64,000 bases of DNA from CAYQVO01 sp964421085 (GCA_964421085.1 CAYQVO010000004.1:1-64000); one strand, 5' to 3'; counted from the stretch's first letter, positions 41,567 through 50,937 are shown. The notes: generated by a model not told the origin, from the sequence alone. Numbers and translations are program-made.

Positions 41567-41691
41567 TTATCAGCGGGTAAGCGTGTCCGGCAGGCAAGTT
41601 TTGGCAAGCCGGCATGAGTTCGAGGCTCAGGGGGAGTCTCGAAGGATGAAGTGACGAGTTTAGGAAATCACTCAGCCAAGGAGATTGGGCA

Positions 41692-42555
41692 ATGGCTATA
41701 AATATTCGGACTAATATCCCATCGCTTGCTGCGCAGCGAAATCTCGATCAGAGCACCTCTGGACTTACGGCGTCATATGAACGTTTGTCATCCGGTCTTC
41801 GTATCAACAAGGCCAAGGACGACGCAGCAGGTCTGTCTATCGCAGAGGCCTTGAAAGCTGATGCACGCGTGGCGAGCGTCGGTATAAGGAACGCGAACGA
41901 TGGTATTTCCATCATCAACATCGCGGACCAGGCCATTGGCCAGATCGGCAACACACTGAGCCGTCTCGCTGAACTCGCGCAGCAGTCGGCCAACGGTGTG
42001 TATGCCAACGTGCAACGCTCCGCACTCAACAATGAATTTCAGGCGCTGATGAGCGAAATCGAGCGTATTGCATACACCACTGAATTCAACGGCCTCAAGC
42101 TTCTCAGCGGCGGCGGCCAGGTGGTGTTTCAGGTAGGCTTCAAGGGAGATTCACTCTCGCAGGTTTCTTACAATGGTGTGGCTGCAACTCTTTCGGCTCT
42201 TGGTCTTGCGGGATCAAGCAGCTCGGCGCCGTTGTACTCGATTATTGCTGCAACTGATGTCGAGTCGCAGTCAGCAGCGAGAATGGCACTCGATGCGATC
42301 AACCAGGCGATCTCATCCTGCAACAGAAACAGAGGTACGTTGGGAGCTGCCGAAAGCCGGCTCGATGTGACGATACGAAATCTCCAGGTTGCGCGTGAGA
42401 ACTTCATGGCTGCGGAAAGCCGCATCAGAGACGTCGATGTCGCGGCTGAAGCTGCGGAGCTCACGAGACTTGGCATTCTGCAGCAGGCGGGTTCCGCAAT
42501 ACTGGCTCAGGCAAATGCGCAGCCGCAGCTGGCACTGCAGCTGCTCGGACGGTAG
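41692..42555 (+). CDS. fliC: flagellin, short form
   Basis: This 287-residue filament protein has conserved D0/D1 ends: MAINIRTNIPSLAAQRNL, LSSGLRINKAKDDAAGL at the N-terminus, and the AAEAAELTRLGILQQAG to ALQLLGR region at the C-terminus. The variable middle is short, so the outer D2/D3 domains are absent. The ribosome-binding site is AAGGAGA. A sigma-54-type promoter lies 126 bp upstream. It is exported by the flagellar type III system. A second, closely similar gene follows 64 bp downstream. Confidence 0.96.
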   Translation: MAINIRTNIPSLAAQRNLDQSTSGLTASYERLSSGLRINKAKDDAAGLSIAEALKADARVASVGIRNANDGISIINIADQAIGQIGNTLSRLAELAQQSANGVYANVQRSALNNEFQALMSEIERIAYTTEFNGLKLLSGGGQVVFQVGFKGDSLSQVSYNGVAATLSALGLAGSSSSAPLYSIIAATDVESQSAARMALDAINQAISSCNRNRGTLGAAESRLDVTIRNLQVARENFMAAESRIRDVDVAAEAAELTRLGILQQAGSAILAQANAQPQLALQLLGR

Positions 42556-42619
42556 GACATTTGGAGTGAAGGGATTCAATAGCGGTGTGAGGTGAGAAAG
42601 CAACAAAGGATGGTGAGAC

Positions 42620-43482
42620 ATGGCTCTTAATATTCGAACAAATGTCCCGTCACTGACAGCTCAGAGAAATCTTTATGATGCCACTGACCGGTTGAAGACG
42701 AGCTTTGAACGATTGTCTTCGGGGATGAGAATCAACAGGGCGAAGGACGACGCCGCAGGTCTGGCGATTGCAGAAGCATTGAAAGCCGATCAGCGCGTCG
42801 CACAGGTTGCCATACGTAATGCAAATGACGGAATTTCAATCATTGCCATTACTGACGGCGCCATTGCGCAGATGACCAATGTTCTGAGCCGTCTCGCGGA
42901 ACTTGCATCCCAGTCGGCGAATGGTGTGTATTCAAACGCGCAGCGGTCGGCCCTTGCTCTGGAGTTCACAGCTCTGATGAGTGAAGTTGAACGAATTGCC
43001 TATACCACCGAGTTCAACGGGATGAAACTCCTCAGCGGCGGCGGCCAGGTGACATTCCAGGTCGGCTTCGACGGGTCTTCTCTCTCGCAGGTCACATACA
43101 CCGGCGTGGTTGCAACCCTGGCTTCAATGGGACTGGCCCCGGCGGATTCGTCTGCTCATATGTATTCCATCATCGGCAATACCGACATCGAATCTCAATC
43201 GGCATCCAGACTTGCTCTCGATGCAATCAATTCGGCAATACTTTCAATAACGAGGAACAGAGGTACTCTGGAGCTGCTGAAAGCCGTCTTGATACATCGA
43301 TTCGCAATCTGCAGGCTGCAAGAGAAAACTTCGCCGCGGCAGAAAGCGCAATCAGAGACGCAGATGTCGCGGCAGAAGCCGCAGAGCTGACAAGAGTCAG
43401 CATTCTGCAGCAGGCCGGCACAGCGATTCTTGCTCAGGCCAACCAGCAGCCTCAGCTCGCGCTGCAGCTGCTCAACCGGTAA
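42620..43482 (+). pseudogene. second flagellin, frameshifted near the C-terminus
   Basis: The frame from the ATG at 42620 matches flagellin 1 for about 217 residues (MALNIRTNVPSLTAQRNL to RNRGTL). It then diverges after one missing base near 43268: flagellin 1 reads GGGAGC where this gene reads GGAGC. Reading on in the other frame restores AAESAIRDADVAAEAAELT and ends in ALQLLNR at 43482, giving exactly 287 codons as in flagellin 1. As written, the product is 256 residues with a wrong tail lacking the D0 helix needed for assembly. It may be a true mutation or a one-base assembly error. Confidence 0.85.
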
Positions 43483-43490
43483 AAAAAGGA

Positions 43491-43545
43491 AAAAAAGGGG
43501 ACGGTTCCTATTTCCGCTGCGGAAATAGGAACCGTCCCCTTTTTT
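43491..43545. repeat. perfect 27-bp-arm palindrome, RAYT-associated, bidirectional terminator-like
   Basis: The left arm (43491-43517) and right arm (43519-43545) are perfect reverse complements around one base. The inner part is TTTCCGC-T-GCGGAAA, and the outer part is the GGGGACGGTTCCTATT repeat with A/T-runs. It sits between the convergent flagellin 2 and ABC-exporter genes. The T-runs on both sides suit termination in either direction. The last base of the arm is in the exporter stop codon. Confidence 0.85.
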
Positions 43546-45341
43546 CACGCAGCCACGGTCTCTTCGCCGCCAGGTATGTGCTTTTTCTGGAAGTCCTCCC
43601 ACGCCACATAAAAACCTCCTTTCTTCATCATCAGCTGCTCAAAGGTCCCCTGTTCTTCGATGATGCCGTCACGGATGTAAATGACACGGTCGAAAAGCGG
43701 GACAAGGTTCAGACGGTGGCAGGCTGAAAGCACAGTGAGCCTTGAAAAGTACTCCAGAATTCCGATGAAAATTTCTTTCTCGGTTTTCGGATCGAGACTC
43801 GATGTCGGCTCGTCAAGCAGAAGTATGTCTTTTGTGTCTGCGCGCAGCAGGCAGCGGGCAAGTGCGACACGCTGTTTTTCACCCACCGAAAGATTCAGGC
43901 CCTTTTCGGCGAGGCTGTTGTCCCAACCCCGGGGCAGTTTCTCGAGAATTCGTTCGAGCCTGCAGATGGACGCCATCATGTGAATCCGTTCCGGATCGAA
44001 CGTCTGATCGAGACAGAGGTTATAAAGGAGCGTCTCTGAGAAAATCTCAGGTTCCTGCGGAAGAAGAAGCGCGGCTTTGTTGAACTGCGCGAGCGTCATC
44101 TCGTGGCGCGAGTCTGAAAACACGGCGTAGCTCGACGGTTCGAGAAGCCCGCCGACGATCTTCAAAAGAGTCGATTTGCCGCCCCCGCTGGGGCCGACAA
44201 GGGCGATCTTTTCCCCCATTTTTATATCTGCGCTTATATTTCTCAGACCGGTCCGGGCTTCGTTGTCGTAATAGAACTCCAGGTTCCGGATCTGCATTAC
44301 ATCCCATTCTCTGACGGCCGATGTTATGCGGCTCTTTGTGAACGCGCTTGATTCCTCCAGAATCGCATCCGCATCTTCATAGGCCGTTGACGCTTCAATC
44401 AATCCGCCGTAATAAGCGGTGAACGAACCTATCGCCTGGAATATCTTGTCGAGATAGTTGATGAGTACGTACACCTTCGCGACATCGAAGGGCTCAGCCA
44501 TACTTATATGGCCATTGAAATAAATGACAAGAGAAGTGCCGATGACCAGGCTGTATCCGAAGCTTACGCTTCCCCACTTGAGTTCGCCGAACTTTGAAAT
44601 GCTCTTGCTGATCTTGAGTCCGTCCGGCTGCTGGTTCGCAAGATAATCCTGCGCCGACTTTTCCAACGACAGGGTTTTAACCGTCACAATGTTGAAGAGA
44701 TAGTCGACAAAGATCCGGTTTATGCGGTCGTAGAATCGGTTGTTATGGCGTATACGGAGAAGCAGCCGGGAATTAAAGAAGATCATGAGGCCGATGGTCA
44801 GAAGGCACATTGCCAGAACATTCAGCGCGACCCAGATATCGAGTGCGCATATCGCGACACTGGCGGCTACGATTTTCACGGTTCCTTCCACAATCTGCCA
44901 GATATAGGTCCCGATTGTCTGATCGATTGCGCCGGAGGACCTGTGCAGTTTGCTCAGACTTTCGCCGGAGTGATGCCGTACATGCCAGTTGAGAGGAAAG
45001 GTCAGCAGGGCCTCGAAAATCCTCGAGACAGTGAACATCTTGGCGTTGTAGGTGACAGTGTTTTGTATGTACCGTGCCACGTGATGGAACATCGTCTGAA
45101 TGAGGCGGCACCCGACATAGAGCGCGATTCCAAACAGCGCCTCCCTCTGTGCTTCGGGCGTAAAGCCTTTCTTTACAAAGACCCCGAACACATAACCCAT
45201 GGCGACAGGCACAAGGAGTTCAAAAGTGTAGGCGATTACAAAGAAAGTAAGGAACGTATAAAAGCGGGGGCGCTCATGAACTGTTGCTGCCCATGATGCC
45301 TTGACAAGTGCCTTGAACGACTTAAGTGTAGAACGATCCAT
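43545..45341 (-). CDS. ABC exporter half-transporter (TMD-NBD fusion)
   Basis: The product is 598 residues. An N-terminal transmembrane domain of six helices (about 25-310) is followed by an ATPase with Walker A (GPSGGGKST), signature NLSVGEKQR (LSVGE for LSGGQ), Walker B (DILLLDEPTSSLD) and a switch histidine in SACHR. It probably dimerises to export a lipid, peptide or drug. The substrate is unknown and no partner gene is adjacent. The stop overlaps the palindrome arm at 43545. Confidence 0.92.
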   Translation of the reverse strand: MDRSTLKSFKALVKASWAATVHERPRFYTFLTFFVIAYTFELLVPVAMGYVFGVFVKKGFTPEAQREALFGIALYVGCRLIQTMFHHVARYIQNTVTYNAKMFTVSRIFEALLTFPLNWHVRHHSGESLSKLHRSSGAIDQTIGTYIWQIVEGTVKIVAASVAICALDIWVALNVLAMCLLTIGLMIFFNSRLLLRIRHNNRFYDRINRIFVDYLFNIVTVKTLSLEKSAQDYLANQQPDGLKISKSISKFGELKWGSVSFGYSLVIGTSLVIYFNGHISMAEPFDVAKVYVLINYLDKIFQAIGSFTAYYGGLIEASTAYEDADAILEESSAFTKSRITSAVREWDVMQIRNLEFYYDNEARTGLRNISADIKMGEKIALVGPSGGGKSTLLKIVGGLLEPSSYAVFSDSRHEMTLAQFNKAALLLPQEPEIFSETLLYNLCLDQTFDPERIHMMASICRLERILEKLPRGWDNSLAEKGLNLSVGEKQRVALARCLLRADTKDILLLDEPTSSLDPKTEKEIFIGILEYFSRLTVLSACHRLNLVPLFDRVIYIRDGIIEEQGTFEQLMMKKGGFYVAWEDFQKKHIPGGEETVAA

Positions 45342-45437
45342 AGAGGAGAGGAGAATAACAGCCCGAAATTAAAGTCTCAAATTCAGGAGCGATTAGAAAG
45401 CGGTAAATGAGGAAAAATAGGGTGTTTTCAGAGAAAC

Positions 45438-46094
45438 CTATGGAAATTCCACCGCCTCGACCACCAGTGCTTCCTCGAGCATATCCATGAATTTTGCTCT
45501 CGAAACCTCACGGGCTCCAAATGACTCCAGAAGAGGGGTCATCACCTGGCAGTCAATCCATTTCAGGCCCTTCTCCCTCAGAACATCGACAAGGTGGCAG
45601 AGGCATATCTTTGAAGCGTCGGACTCGTTATGAAACATCGACTCGCCCGCAAAAAAGCCGTTCACGCATACTCCGTAAAGGCCTCCGGTCATAAGAGAGT
45701 CAAGGTAGCACTCAACGCTGTGACAGTACCCGGCATAATGGAGATTCGTGTATCCCTCAATCATTGCCTGTGTAATCCAGGTGCCACGCTGATGTTTCCG
45801 GTTTCTTACGCCGGCGCAAGCCCTGATTACACCCGGAGTGTTGCGATCGATGCAGAGCGTTCTGTTCACCTTCCGGAGTTTCTTCTGGAGGCTGTGAGGC
45901 ACATGAAATTCGTCAAAAAAAAGAACCGCGCGCTCCGGAGGCGAAAACCATGTAATAAGGTCCTCGTAAAGGGGCCACGGGAAAATGCCGTTTCGGTAAG
46001 CCAGGAGAAGGGAATCGACGTCCAGATCCCCTCCCAGGGCAAGAAGGCCAGTCTCATCAGCGGTTTCGACGGGAGGGAAGCGGGAAATTGCCAT
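45438..46094 (-). CDS. aat: leucyl/phenylalanyl-tRNA-protein transferase
   Basis: This 218-residue enzyme adds Leu or Phe to proteins with N-terminal Arg/Lys/Met, marking them for ClpS-ClpAP. Motifs FPPVETADETGLLALGGDL, GIFPW, WFSPPERAVLFF, GGLYGV and GESMFH are those of the family. It is transcribed away from clpS with a ~98-bp spacer, so the N-degron pathway genes share one locus. Confidence 0.96.
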   Translation of the reverse strand: MAISRFPPVETADETGLLALGGDLDVDSLLLAYRNGIFPWPLYEDLITWFSPPERAVLFFDEFHVPHSLQKKLRKVNRTLCIDRNTPGVIRACAGVRNRKHQRGTWITQAMIEGYTNLHYAGYCHSVECYLDSLMTGGLYGVCVNGFFAGESMFHNESDASKICLCHLVDVLREKGLKWIDCQVMTPLLESFGAREVSRAKFMDMLEEALVVEAVEFP

Positions 46095-46192
46095 TATTTC
46101 AATCGGCTCTTACACTATTTTCATCATAACCATAATAGAAGTCCGCAAAGCGAAAAAACCGCACCTCGCGGCTTTTGACACGAACAGTACCA

Positions 46193-46507
46193 ATGGCGAA
46201 CCCGGAGCAAGGAACAGGAATTAAGACTATTGAGAAGCAGAAGCTCAAGCTCAAAAAGCCGAAGCTCTACAACGTGATCCTGCTCAATGACGACTATACG
46301 CCAATGGATTTCGTAGTCTCAATACTCGAAAGAGTCTTCAACAAAGTTCCCGCCCAGGCGGTGCAGATCATGCTGAAGGTGCATAATCAGGGACAGGGAG
46401 CCTGCGGAGCCTACCCTAAGGAAATTGCGGAAGCTAAAATCGAAGCAGTGCACAAGATGGCTCAGCAGGCGGGATATCCACTTCGTGCTACGATGGAACC
46501 GGAGTAG
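46193..46507 (+). CDS. clpS: ClpS adaptor (N-recognin)
   Basis: The product is 104 residues from the ATG at 46193; a TTG at 46175 is in frame. Motifs NVILLNDDYTPMDFVV (substrate pocket Asp-Asp) and VHNQGQGACGAYPKEIAEAK are diagnostic. It binds N-degrons and delivers them to ClpA. The clpA ATG follows 16 nt after the stop. A small hairpin (AAAACCGC/GCGG-TTTT, about 46155-46178) lies just before the gene. Confidence 0.95.
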   Translation: MANPEQGTGIKTIEKQKLKLKKPKLYNVILLNDDYTPMDFVVSILERVFNKVPAQAVQIMLKVHNQGQGACGAYPKEIAEAKIEAVHKMAQQAGYPLRATMEPE

Positions 46508-46523
46508 GAAAACAGGGCAGAGA

Positions 46524-48809
46524 ATGTTCAGTACCGAGCTGACATACACGCTTGAAGCAGCATACCGGGAAGCGGCCCAGAGGCATCACGCGTATTTTTG
46601 TGTCGAGCACATTCTTTACGCCCTTAGTTTCGACGATGATGTCAAAGGAATTCTCGAAGCATGTGATGGAAACCTCGAAGCGTTGAGAAAAGATCTCGAT
46701 GAATATTTCGACAAACGTATCGAGAAGACTCTGCCGACAGTCTCTTCGGGCGGCGCTGGTTCCAATCCTCTGCAGACTCCGGGCGTGGACCGGGTTCTGC
46801 AGAGGACGATAATACAGGTTCATTCTTCCGGGAGGGACATAATTACAGCCCGGGAAGTTCTGGTTTCAATCTTTCTCGAGGAAGATTCACATGCCGCTTA
46901 TTTCCTGAGGAAACAGGGAATAACGAGACTCCATGTCCTTCAGTATATATCTCATGGAATGTCCTCGACCAGTTTCAGCGATCGGGACGAAGAAGAGGAA
47001 GATGAGGAAAATGTTGAGGAAGAGCCTCAGATAGAGGAGGAAGATGAAGAGGCTGCTCCGCGGCCGGTGAAAAAAGGCCGCGCGCTCCGGCGTTTTACTG
47101 AAAACCTCACTGAAATGGCCCGGAACGGAGAGCTTGATCCGATTATCGGCCGTGAAGCCGAGATGGAGCGATGTCTGAAGATTCTCGCGCGAAGGCAGAA
47201 GAACAACCCGCTTTTCCTCGGGGACCCCGGTGTTGGAAAGACCGCGATGGCAAACGCAGTCGCGATAAAAATTGCGTCAGGTGACGTGCCCCCCACTCTC
47301 AAGGAGTCCGAAGTTTACTCGCTCAATATGGGAACACTCATTGCCGGAACGAAGTTCCGGGGCGAATTCGAGGAACGTCTCAAGGCAATTATCCAGGAAC
47401 TCTCGTCGCGCGGCTCGCCCATCCTTTTCATAGATGAAATACATACGATAGTGGGGGCGGGCGCGACTGGAACAGGTTCGCTTGATGCCGCAAATCTTCT
47501 GAAACCCGCGCTTGCATCCGGAAAGATGCGCTGCATAGGAAGCAGCACTCACGAGGATTACAAAAAGAATATCGAGCGCGACAGAGCACTCAGCAGGCGC
47601 TTCTCGATAATCGATCTCCGTGAGCCGACAATAGAAGAGACCACGCAGATACTGAAAGGCCTGAAGGAGCATTTCGAGAAGCACCATAATGTCAGGTATG
47701 CGGCGCCGGCGCTCAAAGCCGCTGCGGAACTGTCGGCGAAGTACATTAACGGCCGTTTTCTCCCTGATAAGGCAATCGACGTAATTGATGAAGCAGGAGC
47801 TGCGAACAATATTCTTGCGCTTCACAAGCGGAAAAAGATCCTCACAGAACGCGAGATCGAAGCTGTAGTGTCCGCGATCGCGCGTGTGCCTGTGAGGAAT
47901 ATCAGCCGCGATGATCAGGATTTGCTGCGGAACCTCGGCGATAACCTGAAAAAGCGCGTATTCGGGCAGGACGCTGCGGTTGATTCCGTTGTACTTGCAG
48001 TAAAACGCGGCCGCGCGAACCTCAGCCAGGAAGGAAGGCCGACAGGATCCTTCCTCTTCGCAGGGCCGACGGGAGTAGGGAAGACAGAACTGGCAAAAGC
48101 CCTTGCCGACGAACTTGGCGTCCACTTTCATCGCTTCGACATGAGTGAGTATATGGAGAAGCATGCGGTGGCAAGGCTTATCGGCGCGCCTCCAGGATAC
48201 GTCGGGTACGAAGAGGGAGGTCAGCTTACTGATCTTGTGCGGACCCATCCTTATTCTGTCGTGCTTTTCGACGAGATTGAAAAAGCTCACGAAGATCTTT
48301 TCGGCATTCTGCTTCAGGTGATGGACGACGCTGTCCTTACGGATTCACACGGCAAGAAGGCCGACTTCAGGAACACCGTGATTATTCTTACCACCAACGC
48401 AGGCTCGGACCGGGCATCATCCATCGGCTTTGTGAAAGGGCAGGTGAGTTCGGGCCAGGATGAGGCGATCAAGAGACTTTTCAAGCCGGAATTCCGGAAC
48501 AGACTCGACGAAACCATTCATTTCAAGCCGCTATCCATCGATATAATCAAGCAGATCGTTCTGAAGTTTGTCCGCGAACTTGAATCGCAGCTTAAAGAGA
48601 GGAAGGTAAAGTTCACTCTCTCTGATGAAGCGGTTGAATATCTCGGCAAAAAGGGTTTCGATCCCCAGTTCGGCGCCCGTCCCATGGCGAGATTGATCCA
48701 GAGAGAGATAAAGGACCGGCTTGCAGATGAGATTCTTTTCGGTTCGCTTCAAGGCGGCGGAACTGTGCGTATCGGCGCAGAGGACGGGAAGTTGACGTTC
48801 GAGTTTTAG
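46524..48809 (+). CDS. clpA: ClpA ATPase subunit of the ClpAP protease
   Basis: The product is 761 residues from the ATG at 46524. The N domain comes first, then a very acidic linker near residues 155-185. D1 has Walker A GDPGVGKTAMA and D2 has GPTGVGKTELA. The ClpP-docking loop reads SSIGFVKG, the IGF type. It unfolds substrates handed over by ClpS and feeds ClpP; clpP is not in the window. Expression is probably coupled to clpS. Confidence 0.96.
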   Translation: MFSTELTYTLEAAYREAAQRHHAYFCVEHILYALSFDDDVKGILEACDGNLEALRKDLDEYFDKRIEKTLPTVSSGGAGSNPLQTPGVDRVLQRTIIQVHSSGRDIITAREVLVSIFLEEDSHAAYFLRKQGITRLHVLQYISHGMSSTSFSDRDEEEEDEENVEEEPQIEEEDEEAAPRPVKKGRALRRFTENLTEMARNGELDPIIGREAEMERCLKILARRQKNNPLFLGDPGVGKTAMANAVAIKIASGDVPPTLKESEVYSLNMGTLIAGTKFRGEFEERLKAIIQELSSRGSPILFIDEIHTIVGAGATGTGSLDAANLLKPALASGKMRCIGSSTHEDYKKNIERDRALSRRFSIIDLREPTIEETTQILKGLKEHFEKHHNVRYAAPALKAAAELSAKYINGRFLPDKAIDVIDEAGAANNILALHKRKKILTEREIEAVVSAIARVPVRNISRDDQDLLRNLGDNLKKRVFGQDAAVDSVVLAVKRGRANLSQEGRPTGSFLFAGPTGVGKTELAKALADELGVHFHRFDMSEYMEKHAVARLIGAPPGYVGYEEGGQLTDLVRTHPYSVVLFDEIEKAHEDLFGILLQVMDDAVLTDSHGKKADFRNTVIILTTNAGSDRASSIGFVKGQVSSGQDEAIKRLFKPEFRNRLDETIHFKPLSIDIIKQIVLKFVRELESQLKERKVKFTLSDEAVEYLGKKGFDPQFGARPMARLIQREIKDRLADEILFGSLQGGGTVRIGAEDGKLTFEF

Positions 48810-48818
48810 CGCCGGCCG

Positions 48819-49205
48819 TCACCAGATACTCTCGACATTCCTGTAGCGCCGGAATGAAGCATCAGGCGTTATTACGGGAATTTCATGCAGGAGAGCGCTT
48901 GCGATGATGAGGCGATCAAATGGATCGTCATGATGGCGCGGAAGGGTGCCCGCAAGGGCTGTCATCTCCCAGATCAGGGGCAGATCCTTTACTCCGTGCA
49001 GCGAAAGAGCGAGTTCGTACCACTCCTTCAATGGAAGAGGAAGGGAGAGCTTTTTCCTGAAGCTCTTAATCCCGATCTCCAGGGCTGATATAGACGAAAC
49101 AAAAATCCGTCCTGCATTCGACCTGATTGTTTTTAAGGCCCTGTCGGAGAGAAGGGAACTGTCGGAGACCATCCAGAGAAGGGTACATGTGTCCAGAAGT
49201 ATCAT
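48819..49205 (-). CDS. vapC: VapC-family PIN-domain toxin
   Basis: This 128-residue PIN-domain RNase has acidic site residues Asp5 (LLDTCTLLW), Glu43 (SALEIGIKS), Asp94/Asp97 (DDPFDRLI) and Asp115. The family cuts RNA and is neutralised by its antitoxin. It follows the antitoxin with 6 nt between them, in the usual order. It is convergent with clpA, 9 bp apart. Confidence 0.92.
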   Translation of the reverse strand: MILLDTCTLLWMVSDSSLLSDRALKTIRSNAGRIFVSSISALEIGIKSFRKKLSLPLPLKEWYELALSLHGVKDLPLIWEMTALAGTLPRHHDDPFDRLIIASALLHEIPVITPDASFRRYRNVESIW

Positions 49206-49211
49206 GTTGCT

Positions 49212-49463
49212 TCAGCGGTACTCCTCCGGCCAGTCGCGGGGGTCAATGGGGGCTGAAGGATCTTCAAAGAATTTAATTCCTGAAATTTTCGGGTGACGTT
49301 TAAGGGGATCAGGAACCGTTTCAACCGGCCGAAGTTCTACGACGGGCTTTCCCTGACGGCAGATCTGAACGAGCGCGCCTTCTTCCTCCACAGACTTGAT
49401 CAGGGCGGAGAGCTTTGTCTTTGCTTCGTGCGTGTTCACAAGGATTAATTTTCTGTTAACCAT
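49212..49463 (-). CDS. Phd/YefM-type antitoxin
   Basis: The product is 83 residues. The N-terminal part (VNTHEAKTKLSALIKSVE, then ICRQGKPVVELRPV) is the Phd/YefM DNA-binding fold. The Pro-rich tail should wrap the PIN toxin. It begins 7 bp from a perfect palindrome that probably serves as its own operator. Confidence 0.92.
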   Translation of the reverse strand: MVNRKLILVNTHEAKTKLSALIKSVEEEGALVQICRQGKPVVELRPVETVPDPLKRHPKISGIKFFEDPSAPIDPRDWPEEYR

Positions 49464-49470
49464 ATATCTT

Positions 49471-49493
49471 CTAGTTTAGCTAAGCTAAACTAG
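49471..49493. promoter_or_regulatory. perfect palindromic operator of the toxin-antitoxin pair
   Basis: CTAGTTTAGCT and its exact reverse complement meet around one central base (23 bp in all), ending 8 bp before the antitoxin ATG. Phd-type antitoxins bind such palindromes and repress their own promoter. The autoregulatory role is inferred from family behaviour. Confidence 0.8.
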
Positions 49494-49626
49494 AGTGTAA
49501 AGCGCTTCTTTCGCATAACAGAGTATGAGACGAATGCGGTGAAAAGTTGTCCAGGGAGAACCTGGGAGTGAGCGATAAAATCGCCCTGGTGTACCCCCTC
49601 TTCCTTTTACGCTACAATTCTGACCC

Positions 49627-50937
49627 ATGAAAAAGGTCTTTGAATCGTGGGGCCGGTTTCCAGAAGCGGCTCACAAGGAGGTTGTTCAATTTCGCAGATC
49701 CGACGGACTAAGCCGTCTTCCCCCAGGAATGAGCGTCCTGCCTTTTGGCCTCGGGCGAAGCTACGGCGACAGCTGCCTTAACAATGAAAACGCGCTTCTC
49801 GATACAGCTTCCCTTGCATACGTGCAGGAATTCGATAACGAAACAGGCGTGCTCAGGTGCGAAGCGGGTGTCAGCCTCGATGAGATTCTCACAGTCTTTG
49901 TCCCCCGAGGATGGTTTCTGCCGGTGACCCCGGGCACGCGTTTTGTAACGATGGGGGGGGCAATTGCAAATGACGTGCACGGTAAAAACCATCACTGTGC
50001 AGGCGCTTTTGGAAAACATGTGCGACGGTTCGGGCTTCTTCGATCTGATGGAAGCTCTGTGGAATGCTCTCCTTCGTCCAACGCGGATCTTTTCAATGCA
50101 ACAATCGGAGGACTGGGCCTTACGGGTCTCATTACCTGGGCGGAGATTCAGCTCAAAAAGATCCGGAATCCGATGATTGATTCCGAGACAGTGAAGTTCG
50201 GAAATCTCGACGAGTTTTTCGCCATATCCGAAGAATCCGAAAAGTATGAGTACAGCGTCTCCTGGGTGGACTGTGTGTCGAAAGGTGATGCGCTCGGCAG
50301 AGGTCTTTTCATGCGCGGCAGCAGCAACACCACTGTGGATCGAAAAGATCTGAAGCCTCGCAAATCCCTGACATTGACCTTTCCTTTCGAAGCGCCTTCA
50401 TTCCTGCTCAATCCTCTCACTATCAAAGCTTTCAACATCGCGTATTACGGAAAGCAGAGAGCAAAAGAGGTGAAAAAAACCGTGCATTACGAGCCTTTTT
50501 TCTATCCTCTCGACGCCGTTCTCGAGTGGAAGCGGATGTACGGAAAGAGAGGGTTTCTACAGTGGCAGTGCGCTGTCCCTTATGGGGATGGCGGTGCGGC
50601 AATAAAAGAGATTTTCAGACTAATTGCGGACTCCGGCAAAGGCTCGTTCCTCGCAGTCCTGAAAACTTTCGGGGACATCCCTTCGCCAGGGATGCTTTCG
50701 TTCCCCCGGAATGGAGTAACCCTTGCCCTTGATTTCGCGAATGAGGGAGATAAATTGCATACCCTGCTCGACAGCCTTGACGGGATCGTCCGCTCGGTCA
50801 AAGGCGCGATTTATGCGGCAAAAGACGCGCGCATGTCAAAAGAAACTTTCAACATTTCTTATCCCCGTGCGCATGAGTTTTCAAAATTCATAGATCCAAA
50901 ATTTTCATCCAGCTTCTGGAGGCGGGTAACGGAATGA
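49627..50937 (+). CDS. DprE1-like FAD oxidase (decaprenylphosphoryl-ribose 2'-oxidase family)
   Basis: The product is 436 residues. The FAD-binding part has PFGLGRSYGDSCLN, then VTPGTRFVTMGGAIANDVHG and KNHHCAGAFG, a block shared with mycobacterial DprE1. The C-terminal half (QWQCAVPYG, SFLAVLKTFG, SFPRNGVTLALDF) also follows DprE1. In mycobacteria DprE1 oxidises decaprenylphosphoryl-ribose, and DprE2 reduces the product to the arabinose form. A TACAAT -10-like site lies 9 nt before the ATG, so the mRNA may be nearly leaderless. Its stop overlaps the next gene in ATGA. Confidence 0.88.
   Translation: MKKVFESWGRFPEAAHKEVVQFRRSDGLSRLPPGMSVLPFGLGRSYGDSCLNNENALLDTASLAYVQEFDNETGVLRCEAGVSLDEILTVFVPRGWFLPVTPGTRFVTMGGAIANDVHGKNHHCAGAFGKHVRRFGLLRSDGSSVECSPSSNADLFNATIGGLGLTGLITWAEIQLKKIRNPMIDSETVKFGNLDEFFAISEESEKYEYSVSWVDCVSKGDALGRGLFMRGSSNTTVDRKDLKPRKSLTLTFPFEAPSFLLNPLTIKAFNIAYYGKQRAKEVKKTVHYEPFFYPLDAVLEWKRMYGKRGFLQWQCAVPYGDGGAAIKEIFRLIADSGKGSFLAVLKTFGDIPSPGMLSFPRNGVTLALDFANEGDKLHTLLDSLDGIVRSVKGAIYAAKDARMSKETFNISYPRAHEFSKFIDPKFSSSFWRRVTE

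Noticed and set aside
41692..43482. tandem flagellin genes as a recent DNA duplication
   Set aside because: The protein ends are alike but the DNA has diverged at many third positions, so the duplication is old.
46155..46178. AAAACCGC/GCGG-TTTT hairpin before clpS as a terminator
   Set aside because: No rightward gene ends there and the stem is short, so I mention it only in the clpS entry.
47277..48290. 337-codon ORF opposite clpA
   Set aside because: It lies inside the conserved ClpA ATPase domains in antisense.
49545..49593. nested inverted repeats (CCAGGG...CCCTGG around GCGAT-AAA-ATCGC) before the DprE1-like gene
   Set aside because: The structure is possible but has no T-run and no known RNA family fits, so I did not call it a riboswitch or terminator.
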